A DNA stretch of 64,000 bases from UBA4615 sp044368415. Lineage in GTDB: Bacteria; Pseudomonadota; Gammaproteobacteria; Burkholderiales; Burkholderiaceae_E. The DNA lies in the NCBI GenBank assembly GCA_044368415.1, contig JBIPLJ010000001.1, positions 1 through 64,000 of the forward strand, written 5' to 3'. Below the pieces are notes generated by a model. That model did not search any database, was not told where the DNA came from, and worked only from the letters and a program-made list of their open reading frames with translations. A program made the position numbers and the translations under genes. This document shows, one piece after another, positions 35,573-45,938 of this stretch. How positions within the stretch are numbered: the first letter of the stretch is position 1; every line of letters begins with the position of its first letter.

Positions 35573-37519
35573 TTAAGGTCGCTGTCCTCGGGTCGGGGCA
35601 GAAGGCGTGGTGCGCATGAGGCGCTTCCCACACGCGCTAGACGACGCACCATCCCCGAAATCGAGCAGCGGTAGCACCGCGGCAAGCGGGCCGATAAGCG
35701 CACCGAGGACCGCGGACGCGATCACCGTCGCGGCCACGCGGGTGCGATCGGCCGATACGGTCGGATTGGCGAACGTTCCGCCGACGTTGATCGGCGAGCG
35801 CAGCGTGAGCGGCGAGAAGTCATGCGGCAACGCGCTCACCCGCAGCGCCAGTTGCTCGTTCGACAGGTCGATCCGGCCCTCGCCGGTGAGCAATGTGTCC
35901 TCGGTGTCGATCAGCATCACGGTCGGTCGCGCGACACCACGTACGATCGTCCAATCGGCGAGTCCACAATCGAGCCGCACCGCGCGGTCGCCGGTGGCCA
36001 GCACAGCGAGCGTCTCCGCCACATCCAACCCGGCGACCTCGAGCGCGAGGCGGCTCGCCGTGCCCGACCCGATCGCGGCCCGGACGCGGCCGTCGGCGCG
36101 TCCGAGTACCGAGGCGACCGAATCGCCGCGGCCGCTCAGTTCGAGCTCGGCGTTCATCCGCGCGCTCACCGGGGGCTCGCCGCGCAACCGAGGCAGCCAT
36201 CGCTCGAGCACGATTTCGCGCATCTTCAGTGCGACGTCGAGCCGGCCCGGCTTCGTGGTGGCGTCGAGCCGCAGGTCCCCCGTCACACGCCCACCGGCGA
36301 GCGTCGCCTTCATCGTGCCCAGCGCCAGCACGCCCGACTCCAGGCGCAGGTCGGCACTGAGCCCAGTGATCGGCGCGGCCGAGCCGAGTTCGAGCCGCTC
36401 GATCCGCAACGCGATCGTCGCGTCCATGCGCTGCAGGCTCGGCAAGTCGAGCGCTACGTCGGGCAACACCGTGCCTCGTTGACGGCGGTCCTCACCGAAT
36501 CCGATGCTGCGGCCGAGGTCGCTGATACGCATGCGGGTCGAGTCGAGTCGCCCATCGAGGCGCGATGTGGTGGCGTCGCGCGTGGGCATGAACGACACCT
36601 CGCCGCGCAGGTCGCTGGAGCCGATCTGACCGTCGGTGAGCGCGATCCGCCACCGCGGCGCCTCGTGGTGCAGCGTGCCCCGAAGGCGGAACGGCGGTGT
36701 ACGCGGCAACACCGCACCGAGCAGACCCCCGAGCGCGGCCAGTGCCGGCCCGCGGACGTCGAAGCTCCCTCGCAGCCCGGCAAACGAGGCTAGTTCGTCG
36801 ACCTCACCGTCGAAATCCAGCCGTCCGTCGCCGACCTGAACGCTGGCGGCGAGTCGTCGCGGTCCGACGGTCGTGAGCACGCTGCCGCCCTCGATCCGCG
36901 CGGTGGTCGGCAGCCCGCGCAGCGTGCCCCGGGCGTGCAGCTGAAGGCGCGGCGGCTCGGTCGATACAGCGCCATCCGGGCGACCCGCGCCGTCTACCAC
37001 CGACAGGGTTCCGGCCAAGTCGATCGCGCGTGCCGGATCGCGAAGCGTCCAGCTCATGTCGCGTGCTTCGAGCCGCTCGAGGATTGGCGCCCCGTCGGGG
37101 ACGCCGTCGGACCGGGCGAACTGCCATGATGCACGGCCGTCGACGTCGCGCTCTAGCGCGACCTCGCCTCGACCGAGTGTGAGTGCCGCGATCCTGACCG
37201 ATCCTCGCAAGAGTGAGGCGAGCACCACGCGGATCTCGGCATCCTCGACGCGGGCGAATCGCGGCAGATCACTCCACTCGGGCGGACCGATTTCCAGAGC
37301 AGGTAGGTTCAGCGTCGGTCGAGGGCATAGGCAGACCGTTGCGCCCGGGGCGATGTGCACCGTTCGTTGCAGCGTGGCGCCGAGCCAGCGTTCCGCGAGC
37401 GCGGTCGGGACCGGCCATCGAGCGCAGACCGCCGCCGCGACGGTCACGATCACCGCGAGTGCCACCGCAGCGCGCGTGGCGACGCGTGAACCGACAGCCA
37501 GCCCGATTTTGACCGTCAA
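35573..37519 (-). CDS. AsmA-family protein
   Basis: A 648-residue protein, probably starting at TTG because no ATG fits before the N-terminal membrane anchor (VALAVIVTVAAAVCA). The rest is a beta-rich periplasmic domain of the AsmA/TamB type, with the N-terminal LNLPALEIGPPEW segment, repeated Leu/Val/Arg strands and the C-terminal block around GEGRIDLSNEQLALRVSA and INVGGTFANPTV. AsmA-like proteins are thought to help lipid movement between inner and outer membranes. No partner genes are adjacent. Confidence 0.82.
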   Translation of the reverse strand: MTVKIGLAVGSRVATRAAVALAVIVTVAAAVCARWPVPTALAERWLGATLQRTVHIAPGATVCLCPRPTLNLPALEIGPPEWSDLPRFARVEDAEIRVVLASLLRGSVRIAALTLGRGEVALERDVDGRASWQFARSDGVPDGAPILERLEARDMSWTLRDPARAIDLAGTLSVVDGAGRPDGAVSTEPPRLQLHARGTLRGLPTTARIEGGSVLTTVGPRRLAASVQVGDGRLDFDGEVDELASFAGLRGSFDVRGPALAALGGLLGAVLPRTPPFRLRGTLHHEAPRWRIALTDGQIGSSDLRGEVSFMPTRDATTSRLDGRLDSTRMRISDLGRSIGFGEDRRQRGTVLPDVALDLPSLQRMDATIALRIERLELGSAAPITGLSADLRLESGVLALGTMKATLAGGRVTGDLRLDATTKPGRLDVALKMREIVLERWLPRLRGEPPVSARMNAELELSGRGDSVASVLGRADGRVRAAIGSGTASRLALEVAGLDVAETLAVLATGDRAVRLDCGLADWTIVRGVARPTVMLIDTEDTLLTGEGRIDLSNEQLALRVSALPHDFSPLTLRSPINVGGTFANPTVSADRTRVAATVIASAVLGALIGPLAAVLPLLDFGDGASSSACGKRLMRTTPSAPTRGQRP

Positions 37520-37689
37520 TGTTTCGGTCTTCAGGGGACGGCCCGGTCAGGCCTGCAGCGTGTCGAGTAGCGTGTCGGCCGGGTGTGTCATGTCGATGCC
37601 TTCCAGTCGGCGGCGGCATCGCGCCGCGGGAACCTTGGACGGCTCGCTCGGCAAGGGGTGTGCCCAATGGGCGCGCAGGCGGCCCCGTC

Positions 37690-38589
37690 CTATTTCTTCG
37701 GATCCAACGCGTCCCTCAACCCGTCGCCGAACAGGTTGAACGCCAGTACGGTCAGGAAGATCGCGATGCCCGGGAACACCGCCATCCACGGCGCCTGCGT
37801 GAGGAAGCGCTGCGCGGTGTTGAGCATCGAGCCCCAGCTGGGCGCCGGCGGCTGCTGCCCGAGGCCGAGGAACGACAGGCTCGCCTCGGCGATGATCGCC
37901 GCGGCCACCGCGAGCGTGGCCTGCACCATCACCGGCGGCAGGATGTTCGGCAAGATGTGGCGCAGCAGGATGCGCGCCGGCGGGTTGCCGACCGCGCGCG
38001 CGGCCTCGACCCAGTCCTCGGCGCGCGCAGCCAGCACTTGGCCGCGGGCCAGCCGCACGAAGATGGGCGTCGCGGTCACGCCGATGGCGATCATCGCATT
38101 GCCCAGCGACGGCCCGAGGAAGGCGGCCAGCGCGATCGCGAGGATCAGGAAGGGCACGGCGAGCATCGCGTCGGTGAGCCGCCCGATCACCGCGTCGACC
38201 CAGCCGCCGACATAGCCGGCGAGCATGCCGATCGGCACGCCCGCACCGACCGCGATGGTCACTGCGATCACGCCCGCCGACAGAGATGCGCGGGCGCCCC
38301 AGAGGGTGCGCGACAGCAGGTCGCGGCCGACCTCGTCGGTGCCGAACCAGTGCGCCGCGCTCGGCGCACGGCGCACCGCGGCCCAGCTGGTGGCGAGGGG
38401 GTCGTAGGGCGCGATCCAGGGTGCGAAGACCGCCAGCAGGCTCACCAGCACCAGCACCACGCCGCCGAAGACCGCGGTGGGCCGCGAGAGCACGGCGCGC
38501 ACGGCCAGCCGTCCTGGGCTGTCTCCGGTGTCGGGGACGACGCCCGCGGGCAGGGCCGCGACGCCGGCAGGCTCGACGTGCGGGGTCAT
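37690..38589 (-). CDS. dipeptide-type ABC transporter permease (DppC family)
   Basis: A 299-residue inner-membrane permease with six hydrophobic segments. DppC-family marks are visible: HWFGTDEVGRDLLSR after the first helix and the EAA loop near EAARAVGNPPARILLRHILPN. Its ATG overlaps the stop of the DppB-like gene by four bases (ATGA on the minus strand), so the two are translated together. It is the last intact gene of the five-gene operon. Confidence 0.92.
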   Translation of the reverse strand: MTPHVEPAGVAALPAGVVPDTGDSPGRLAVRAVLSRPTAVFGGVVLVLVSLLAVFAPWIAPYDPLATSWAAVRRAPSAAHWFGTDEVGRDLLSRTLWGARASLSAGVIAVTIAVGAGVPIGMLAGYVGGWVDAVIGRLTDAMLAVPFLILAIALAAFLGPSLGNAMIAIGVTATPIFVRLARGQVLAARAEDWVEAARAVGNPPARILLRHILPNILPPVMVQATLAVAAAIIAEASLSFLGLGQQPPAPSWGSMLNTAQRFLTQAPWMAVFPGIAIFLTVLAFNLFGDGLRDALDPKK

Positions 38590-39527
38590 GCCCGCAGCCT
38601 CGGATTCACCAGCACGTACAGGATGTCGGCCAGCAGGTTGAGCACGATGTAGACGGTGGCGGTCACCAGCACGACGCCCTGCACCACCGCATAGTCGCGA
38701 TTGAACACGGCATCGACGATCAGCTTGCCGAAGCCAGGGATCGAGAACACCTGCTCGGTGAGCACCGCCCCCGACAGCAGCGTGCCGAACTCCAGCGCAC
38801 CCAGCGTGATCACCGGCGTGAGCGCGTTGCGCAGCGCATGGCGCAGCACCACCGCCCGCTCGCGCAGGCCCTTGGCGCGTGCGGTGCGCACATAGTCGGC
38901 GCCCATCGCCTGCAGCATTGCCGAGCGCATGTGGCGCATCAGCACCGCGGCGATCGCGTTGCCGAGCACGAAGGCGGGCATGACGGTGGCGGCGAGTGAC
39001 TGGCCGAGGTCCTCGAAGGGGCTCACATAGCCCGAGGCGGGCAGCCAGCCGAGCTGCACCGAGAACAGGAAGATCATCATGATGCCGAGCCAGAAGTTCG
39101 GCGTGGACAGCCCCCACAGCGCAAACACGTTGGCCCCAAGGTCCCAGGCCGTGCCCTGCTTCACCGCCGACAGCACGCCCGCCGGGATGCCGATCAGCAG
39201 TGCGAAGCTCATCGCCATGCTCGCGAGCTGCAGCGTCACCGGCAGCTTCTCGGCGATGAGCTGAGAGACCGGCAGGCCGAGCCGCATCGACTCGCCGAGA
39301 TCACCGCGCAGCACGCCGCCGACCCAGTACACGTACTGCATCGGCAGCGGCTGGTCGAGACGGTAGCGCTGGCGGATCTGCTCGATGACGGCCGGATCCT
39401 TCTCCTCGCCGGCCATCACCAGCGCCGGATCCCCGGGCAGCAGTTGCTGCAGCCCGAAGATCAGCACCGACACCAGGAACAGGGTCGGTATGAGCTGCAG
39501 CAGCCGGCGGGGAAGAAAGCTCAGCAT
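38586..39527 (-). CDS. dipeptide-type ABC transporter permease (DppB family)
   Basis: A 313-residue permease. The N-terminal helix and LLPGDPA segment, RGDLGESMRLGLPV and the EAA loop (DYVRTARAKGLRERAVVLRHALRN in part) are typical of DppB. It pairs with the DppC-like permease. The start lies only four bases from the stop of the binding-protein gene. Confidence 0.92.
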   Translation of the reverse strand: MLSFLPRRLLQLIPTLFLVSVLIFGLQQLLPGDPALVMAGEEKDPAVIEQIRQRYRLDQPLPMQYVYWVGGVLRGDLGESMRLGLPVSQLIAEKLPVTLQLASMAMSFALLIGIPAGVLSAVKQGTAWDLGANVFALWGLSTPNFWLGIMMIFLFSVQLGWLPASGYVSPFEDLGQSLAATVMPAFVLGNAIAAVLMRHMRSAMLQAMGADYVRTARAKGLRERAVVLRHALRNALTPVITLGALEFGTLLSGAVLTEQVFSIPGFGKLIVDAVFNRDYAVVQGVVLVTATVYIVLNLLADILYVLVNPRLRA

Positions 39528-39531
39528 GGGA

Positions 39532-41049
39532 TCACTTCAGCTTGAGGTCCGTCACCCGGATCAGGCCGTCGGGCATGACCTTGAAGCCCTCGAGGCGCGT
39601 GGCGTGTGCAAACAGAAGCGCGCGGTGGTACAGGTAAAGCACCGAGCCCTCGGTGAGCCACTTGGCGGCGACCTGCTCGTAGAGGGCCCGTCGCTCGGCC
39701 ATGGAGGTCACGCTGCGGGCGCGGTCGAGCAGCGCGTCGACGCCGGCGTCGCAATACTTGCCGTAATTGAGCGGGCCCTTGCACGAGGCGAACGAGTAGA
39801 TGTTGCCGTCCGGGTCGGTGCGGCCGCTCCAGGCCAGCATGTAGAGCTGGAAGTTGCCCTTCTCGGCCTCGTTCAGCGAGGTCGCGAACTCGGTCACGCG
39901 GATCTTCAGGTCGAAGCCGGCCTCGGCCGCCATCGCCTGCATCACCTCGGCGACCGCCCGCGTCTCGGGGTTGTTCGGCACCATGAAGTCGAGCTGCAGC
40001 GGCTGCGTGACGCCGGCCTCCTTGAGCAGCGCCTTCGCCCGGGCGACGTCACGCTTCGGGGTCGGGAACTTCGGCTGGTAGTACGGGTTCTGCGGGTTCA
40101 CCCACTGGTTGTTCGGGCTCTGCACACCGTTGAACACCACCTGGTCGATGGCCTCGCGGTCGATGGCAAGCTCGAGTGCACGGCGCACGCGCACGTCCTT
40201 GCCGAGCGGGCTGTTGGCCTTCTCGCCGTTGGCCAGATTCATCGTGACGCCCTGATAGCCAAGCTCGAAACCGGTTGCCAGCCTGAGCTTGCCATCCCGC
40301 TTCACCTCGCCGATGTCGGTGGCGAGCAGGCGTTCGAGCAGGTCGAGCTGGCCGGACTTCAGGTTCGCCAGGCGCACGGTGGAGTCCTGGATCGGACGGT
40401 AGACGATGCGATCGATCGAGACCCGCGACTTGTCCCAGTACTCGGGGAAGCGGTCGACGACGATACGGTCCTGTGCGACACGCTCGGTGAACTTGTACGG
40501 GCCGGCGCACACCGGCGCGTTGCCGAACTTGTCGCCGAGCGCGGTCGCGGCCTTGGGCGAGACCATCATGCCGGCGCGGTCGGTGAGCTGCGCGATCAGC
40601 GGCGCAAACGGCGTCTTGAGCGTGAGGCGCAGGGTGCTCGGGTCGACCACGGTCACGGTGTCGATCTGCGAGATCTCGGCGCGACGGAACGAGCCCTGCA
40701 TCGACAAATGGCGCTCGAGGCTGAACTTGGCGGCAGCGGCGTCGAAGGGCTCGCCGTCGTGGAACTTCACGCCCGTGCGCAGCTTGAGGGTGACGGTCTT
40801 GCCGTCGGCCGAGGTCTCGTGTGAGAGCGCGAGCTGCGGGACGATGTTGAGCTTCTCGTCGATGTCGAAGAGCTTGTCGCAGATCGACGCGAACACGATG
40901 CGGCCGACGTAAGTGCGGGCGGTGCTCGGGTCGAGCGCGTCCGGATCCTCGGCCAGGCCGATGCGAAGCGTGGTCTGTGCGCCGGCGGTGCCGGCGAGCG
41001 CAAGCACGATCGCGGCAGCGGCGCTCTTGAGGGCAAGGGTCGGGATCAT
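39532..41049 (-). CDS. ABC transporter substrate-binding protein, family 5
   Basis: A 505-residue periplasmic binding protein with a Sec signal peptide (AAAAIVLALAGTAGAQT). The family-5 pattern is clear: LRIGLAEDPDALDPSTA at the start of the mature protein, FHDGEPFDAAAAKFSLER, and VRRALELAIDRE later. This family binds di/oligopeptides, glutathione, nickel or other solutes; sequence alone does not fix the ligand. It stands in the middle of the operon, between the ATPase genes and the permeases. Confidence 0.9.
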   Translation of the reverse strand: MIPTLALKSAAAAIVLALAGTAGAQTTLRIGLAEDPDALDPSTARTYVGRIVFASICDKLFDIDEKLNIVPQLALSHETSADGKTVTLKLRTGVKFHDGEPFDAAAAKFSLERHLSMQGSFRRAEISQIDTVTVVDPSTLRLTLKTPFAPLIAQLTDRAGMMVSPKAATALGDKFGNAPVCAGPYKFTERVAQDRIVVDRFPEYWDKSRVSIDRIVYRPIQDSTVRLANLKSGQLDLLERLLATDIGEVKRDGKLRLATGFELGYQGVTMNLANGEKANSPLGKDVRVRRALELAIDREAIDQVVFNGVQSPNNQWVNPQNPYYQPKFPTPKRDVARAKALLKEAGVTQPLQLDFMVPNNPETRAVAEVMQAMAAEAGFDLKIRVTEFATSLNEAEKGNFQLYMLAWSGRTDPDGNIYSFASCKGPLNYGKYCDAGVDALLDRARSVTSMAERRALYEQVAAKWLTEGSVLYLYHRALLFAHATRLEGFKVMPDGLIRVTDLKLK

Positions 41050-41086
41050 CGTGGGTCCTCCGGGGGTCTCGGGTGTCGTTGGAAGC

Positions 41087-42136
41087 TCAGCGCACGAACG
41101 CGGCCTGCAGCCGCGCGAGCGCATCGTCGGGTCGGGTGGCGCGCGCGCGCGCCGAGACGGGCGGCGCGAGAGTGCGCCAGTGCCAGCAGGCCACCGACAC
41201 ACCGTCACCCACCGCTTCGAGCGCCGGCGACTCGGTGCGGCAGCGCACATCGACATGCGGGCAGCGGGTGTGGAAGGTGCAGCCAGGCGGCGGGTCGAGC
41301 GGGCTCGGTACATCGCCGCCGATCGCGGGCTCGCGTCCACGCGCTGTCGGGTCGGGAATGGGCACCGCCGACAGCAGCGCGCGGGTGTACGGATGGCGCG
41401 GGGTGCCGAACACCGCGGGCGCGGGGCCGGTCTCGACCAGCCGGCCGAGGTACATCACGCCGAGGTCGGTCGCGATCTGGCGCACCACCGCCAGGTCGTG
41501 CGAGATGAACACGTAGGCCAGGCCCAGGCGGCGCTGCAGGTCGCCGAGCAGGTTCAGGATTTGCGCCTGGATCGACACGTCGAGCGCCGACACCGGCTCG
41601 TCGCAGACGATGACCTTCGGGCCGGCGGCAAGCGCACGCGCGATCGCGAGGCGCTGGCGCTGGCCACCGGAGAACTCGTGCGGATAGCGGCGTGCGGCGT
41701 CGGCACGCAGGCCGACCTGCGAGAGCAGCTCGGCGACACGCGCGACGCGTTCTGCGGGCGCGCCGATGCCGTGCAGCAGCAGCGGCTCGGCGAGCATCGA
41801 ACCGGCGGTCATCCGCGGATTCAACGAGCCGTATGGATCCTGGAAGATGAGCTGGATGCGGCCGCGCAGCCGGCGCAGCGACGCAGCATCCGCGGCCAGC
41901 ACGTCCTCGCCGCCGAGCGTCACGCGGCCGGCGTCGGGCTCGATGAGCCGCAGCAGCAGGCGCGCGACGGTGGACTTGCCGCAGCCCGACTCGCCGACGA
42001 TCGCGAAGCTGCGGCCGGCCTCGACCTCGAAGGACACCCCGTCGACCGCACGCACAGACGCGGTGGCGCGACCGAAGAGGCCGGTGCGCACCGGAAAATG
42101 TTTGACGAGGCCCTCGGCCTTGAGGGCGACGCTCAT
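41087..42136 (-). CDS. dipeptide-type ABC transporter ATP-binding protein (DppF family)
   Basis: A 349-residue ATPase. Walker A is GESGCGKST, the signature is FSGGQRQRLAIARAL, Walker B is VIVCDEPVSALD and the H-loop is ISHDLAVV. The C-terminal oligopeptide-transporter extension with its Cys pattern (CTFHTRCPH ... CR) is present and may bind an iron-sulfur cluster. Works with the DppD-like ATPase upstream. Confidence 0.93.
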   Translation of the reverse strand: MSVALKAEGLVKHFPVRTGLFGRATASVRAVDGVSFEVEAGRSFAIVGESGCGKSTVARLLLRLIEPDAGRVTLGGEDVLAADAASLRRLRGRIQLIFQDPYGSLNPRMTAGSMLAEPLLLHGIGAPAERVARVAELLSQVGLRADAARRYPHEFSGGQRQRLAIARALAAGPKVIVCDEPVSALDVSIQAQILNLLGDLQRRLGLAYVFISHDLAVVRQIATDLGVMYLGRLVETGPAPAVFGTPRHPYTRALLSAVPIPDPTARGREPAIGGDVPSPLDPPPGCTFHTRCPHVDVRCRTESPALEAVGDGVSVACWHWRTLAPPVSARARATRPDDALARLQAAFVR

Positions 42137-42170
42137 CGCGCTTCCCCGCGTCGGCAGCAGGCGGCCGCGC

Positions 42171-43174
<1,004 letters not shown>

Positions 43175-43178
<4 letters not shown>

Positions 43179-43343
43179 GTCGACGGACGCTGCGGCGCGT
43201 CCTGCTCGAGGCTGGCGAGCGCGGCGTCGATCACCGCGCGGTCCCAGGTGCCGCCCGGGTTCGCGCGGGTCGCGAAGAAGCGCGTCGCGACCGCGACGCC
43301 GGAGGCGCCGCTGGCGGGGTCGCGCGCGACGATCGACCAGGTC
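43175..43343 (-). pseudogene. gutted DUF1028 gene
   Basis: An ATG begins MTWSIVAR, the hallmark N-terminus of DUF1028 (Ntn-hydrolase-like) proteins. After a one-base frameshift it continues DPASGASGVAVATRFFA, then leaps to the family-like ending TWDRAVIDAALASLEQD. More than 150 residues are missing, and the reading frame is broken. DUF1028 genes commonly accompany peptide transporters and gamma-glutamyltranspeptidase, and here it directly precedes the DppD-like gene. Confidence 0.75.
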
Positions 43344-43450
43344 ATGGAGTGCGGTAGCCAAGACGTGAAGGCGGCAGGATACGCCGGCGCGCAGCGTCTT
43401 CGGCGATCACCCGAGCGTCGGGGGCGGTGTTTGGAACGGCCACACCCGGC

Positions 43451-44233
43451 TCAGCGTCCGGTGAACACCGGCGTGCGCTTCTCCATGAAGGCGCGGGCGC
43501 CCTCGAGGTGGTCGTCGCTTGCGAAGCAGGCCGCGATCGCCGCCTTCGCCGCCGTCATGTCGCGCTCGCCCGCATCGCGCGTGAGCTGCGCGGTGGTGAG
43601 CTTGACCGCACGCAGGGTCAGCGGCGCGTTCTCGGCCACCATCGCGCACCAGGCGTCGACGGCGGCATCGAACGAGGCCCGCGGCTCGACGCGCGACACG
43701 AACCCCATGCGCAGCGCCTCGGCGGCATCGAACACCCGTGCCGAGAAGAACACGTCGAGCGTGTTCTGCAGGCCGAGCACCGTGAGGAAGCGCTCGACGC
43801 CACCCGCGCCGTAGCCCACGCCCAGTCGCGCGGCCGGCATCCGGAAGCGCGAGTCCTCGGTGCAGAAGCGCAGGTCGCAGGCGGCGGCGAGACCCAGGCC
43901 TCCGCCCATGCAGATTCCGCGGATTTTCGCGACGACCGGCTTGCCGCATCGACCCGGCGCGAGGTAGGCCGCCTCGACCGCGGCGTCATAGCGCGCGCGG
44001 GACTCGGCGGCGTCGCGCTGCGATTCGAACTCCGAGATGTCGCCGCCGGCGACGAAGGCGCGCCCGCCCTCGCCCTCGATGACAACGAGGCGCACCTCGG
44101 GGTCGGCGTCGAGCGCCTGCAGCAGCGGCGGCAGTGCCTCCCACATCGCGAGGTTCATCGCGTTGAGCTTCTCGGGGTGGGCGATGACGACGTGACCGAT
44201 CGGTCCGTCGCGACGTGCGGTGACTTCGGGCAT
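43451..44233 (-). CDS. enoyl-CoA hydratase/isomerase family protein
   Basis: A 260-residue crotonase-fold enzyme. The first oxyanion segment (FVAGGDISEFE), the second (KIRGICMGGGLGLAAACDLR) and the GYGAGGVERFL region with one possible catalytic Glu are present. It should hydrate or isomerise an enoyl-CoA in fatty- or aromatic-acid breakdown. It is divergent from the monooxygenase gene at 44408, and its catabolic neighbours suggest ketone or acyl-CoA degradation. Confidence 0.88.
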   Translation of the reverse strand: MPEVTARRDGPIGHVVIAHPEKLNAMNLAMWEALPPLLQALDADPEVRLVVIEGEGGRAFVAGGDISEFESQRDAAESRARYDAAVEAAYLAPGRCGKPVVAKIRGICMGGGLGLAAACDLRFCTEDSRFRMPAARLGVGYGAGGVERFLTVLGLQNTLDVFFSARVFDAAEALRMGFVSRVEPRASFDAAVDAWCAMVAENAPLTLRAVKLTTAQLTRDAGERDMTAAKAAIAACFASDDHLEGARAFMEKRTPVFTGR

Positions 44234-44407
44234 CGGAGGCTCCGGCTGCGTGCGGGCCGGCAGGCCGGCGCGGCGCGCAGCATACCGCGCACGGCGGCCC
44301 TGCGGTCACCGCCGCCGGCACCGCACGCCGGCCGCCGCGGTGACCCCCCGCGGTGACCCCCATCACGCGGTTACCATCAGAGCGCCGCCCAACCCCGCCC
44401 CTGCCCC

Positions 44408-45874
44408 ATGCCCTCCGACACCGTTTCCGAACACCTCGATGTGCTGGTCGTCGGCGCCGGCATCTCCGGCCTGAGCGCCGGTTGGCACCTGCGCCAGCGC
44501 TGCCCGGGCAAGACGGTCGCGATCCTCGAGGCGCGCCATGAGCTCGGCGGCACCTGGAGCCTGTTCCGCTACCCCGGGATCCGCTCCGACTCCGACATGT
44601 ACACCTTCGGCTTCGGCTTCCGGCCGTGGCCGGGCGCGCGCGCGATCGCCGACGGCGACTCGATCATGCGCTACCTGCAGGACACCGCGCGCGAGTCGGG
44701 GCTGGATGGGCTGATCCGCTACGGCCACCGCGTGACCGGCCTCGCCTGGTCGAGCGCGGACGCGCACTGGACGGTGCAGCTCGAGCGCGCGGGCGGCGAG
44801 CACGCGACGCTCACCGCGGGGTTCGTGGTGATGGCGAGCGGCTTCTACGACTATGCACGCGGCCACGACCCGGCGTTCCGGGGCCGTGAGTGCTTCGGCG
44901 GTCGCATCGTTCATCCGCAGCTCTGGCCGCAGGACCTCGACTGGACCGGCAAGCGGGTGGTGGTGATCGGCAGCGGCGCCACCGCGGTCACGCTGGTGCC
45001 TGCGATGGCGAAGGACGCGGCGCATGTGACGATGCTGCAGCGCTCGCCCTCGTGGATCCTCGCGATGCCCGGCGAGGACGCGTTCGCCCGGGTGCTCGGC
45101 CACGTGCTGCCGCCGCGCCTGCGGCATGCGGTGGTACGCGCCAAGAACGTGCTCGCCGCGCGCCTGCTTTTCGCCGCCTGTCGGCGCTGGCCCGATCGCG
45201 TGGGCGCGACGTTGCTGAAGTGGGCGCGTCGCAGGCTGCCGCCTGGCTATGACGTCGAGCGCCACTTCAGGCCGCGCTACCGGCCCTGGGCGCAGCGGCT
45301 GTGCATCGTGCCCGACGGCGACTTCTTCACCGCCATCCGGCGCGGCCGCGCTTCGGTGGCAACCGACCATGTCGAGGCCTTCGACGAGACCGGTATCCGA
45401 CTGCGCTCGGGCGAGCACCTCGATGCGGATGTGATCGTCACCGCCACCGGGCTCGAGCTGCAGCTGCTCTCGGGCGTGGTGCCCACCGTCGACGGCCGCC
45501 CGGTCGAGCTTGCCGCGCACCTGCCCTACAAGGGGATCATGCTGTCCGACGTACCGAACCTGGCGATGGTGTTCGGCTACACGAATGCCTCGTGGACGCT
45601 GCGCGCGGACCTGGTCGCCGCCTGGGTCTGCCGGGTGGTGAACGAGACCGACCGCGTCGGCGCGCGCTGGTGCGTGCCGCGGCCGCGGCCGGGCGACATC
45701 GGCACCGATCCCTTCGTCGACTTCTCGTCGGGTTACTTCCAGCGCGCGGCCGCGCGTATGCCGAAACAGGGCGCGTGGGCGCCGTGGCGGGCCGACCAGG
45801 ACTATCTGCTGGAGCGCAGGACGATCGGCCGCGCGCCGCTCGCCGACGGCGTGCTGCGCTTCGAGCGCGGCTGA
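44408..45874 (+). CDS. Baeyer-Villiger-type flavin monooxygenase
   Basis: A 488-residue FAD/NADPH enzyme. The FAD motif VVGAGISGLSAG is at residues 15-26, the Baeyer-Villiger fingerprint reads FGGRIVHPQLWP (FxGxxxHxxxWP) near 165, and the NADPH motif VVVIGSGATAV follows. All are intact. Enzymes of this type insert oxygen next to a ketone to give an ester or lactone. With the adjacent CoA-transferase and acyl-CoA synthetase this would feed ketone carbon into beta-oxidation; that pathway is inference. Confidence 0.9.
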   Translation: MPSDTVSEHLDVLVVGAGISGLSAGWHLRQRCPGKTVAILEARHELGGTWSLFRYPGIRSDSDMYTFGFGFRPWPGARAIADGDSIMRYLQDTARESGLDGLIRYGHRVTGLAWSSADAHWTVQLERAGGEHATLTAGFVVMASGFYDYARGHDPAFRGRECFGGRIVHPQLWPQDLDWTGKRVVVIGSGATAVTLVPAMAKDAAHVTMLQRSPSWILAMPGEDAFARVLGHVLPPRLRHAVVRAKNVLAARLLFAACRRWPDRVGATLLKWARRRLPPGYDVERHFRPRYRPWAQRLCIVPDGDFFTAIRRGRASVATDHVEAFDETGIRLRSGEHLDADVIVTATGLELQLLSGVVPTVDGRPVELAAHLPYKGIMLSDVPNLAMVFGYTNASWTLRADLVAAWVCRVVNETDRVGARWCVPRPRPGDIGTDPFVDFSSGYFQRAAARMPKQGAWAPWRADQDYLLERRTIGRAPLADGVLRFERG

Positions 45875-45938
45875 GAGGCGGCGTACGATCCGCGCTCCGG
45901 CCCGTCCGCTGCGGCCCGCCTCGTCCGATCCCACGCCC

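Noticed and set aside
37547..37605. Short minus-strand peptide MTHPADTLLDTLQA downstream of the DppC-like gene
   Set aside because: It could be another gene stub, but fourteen residues are too few to identify.
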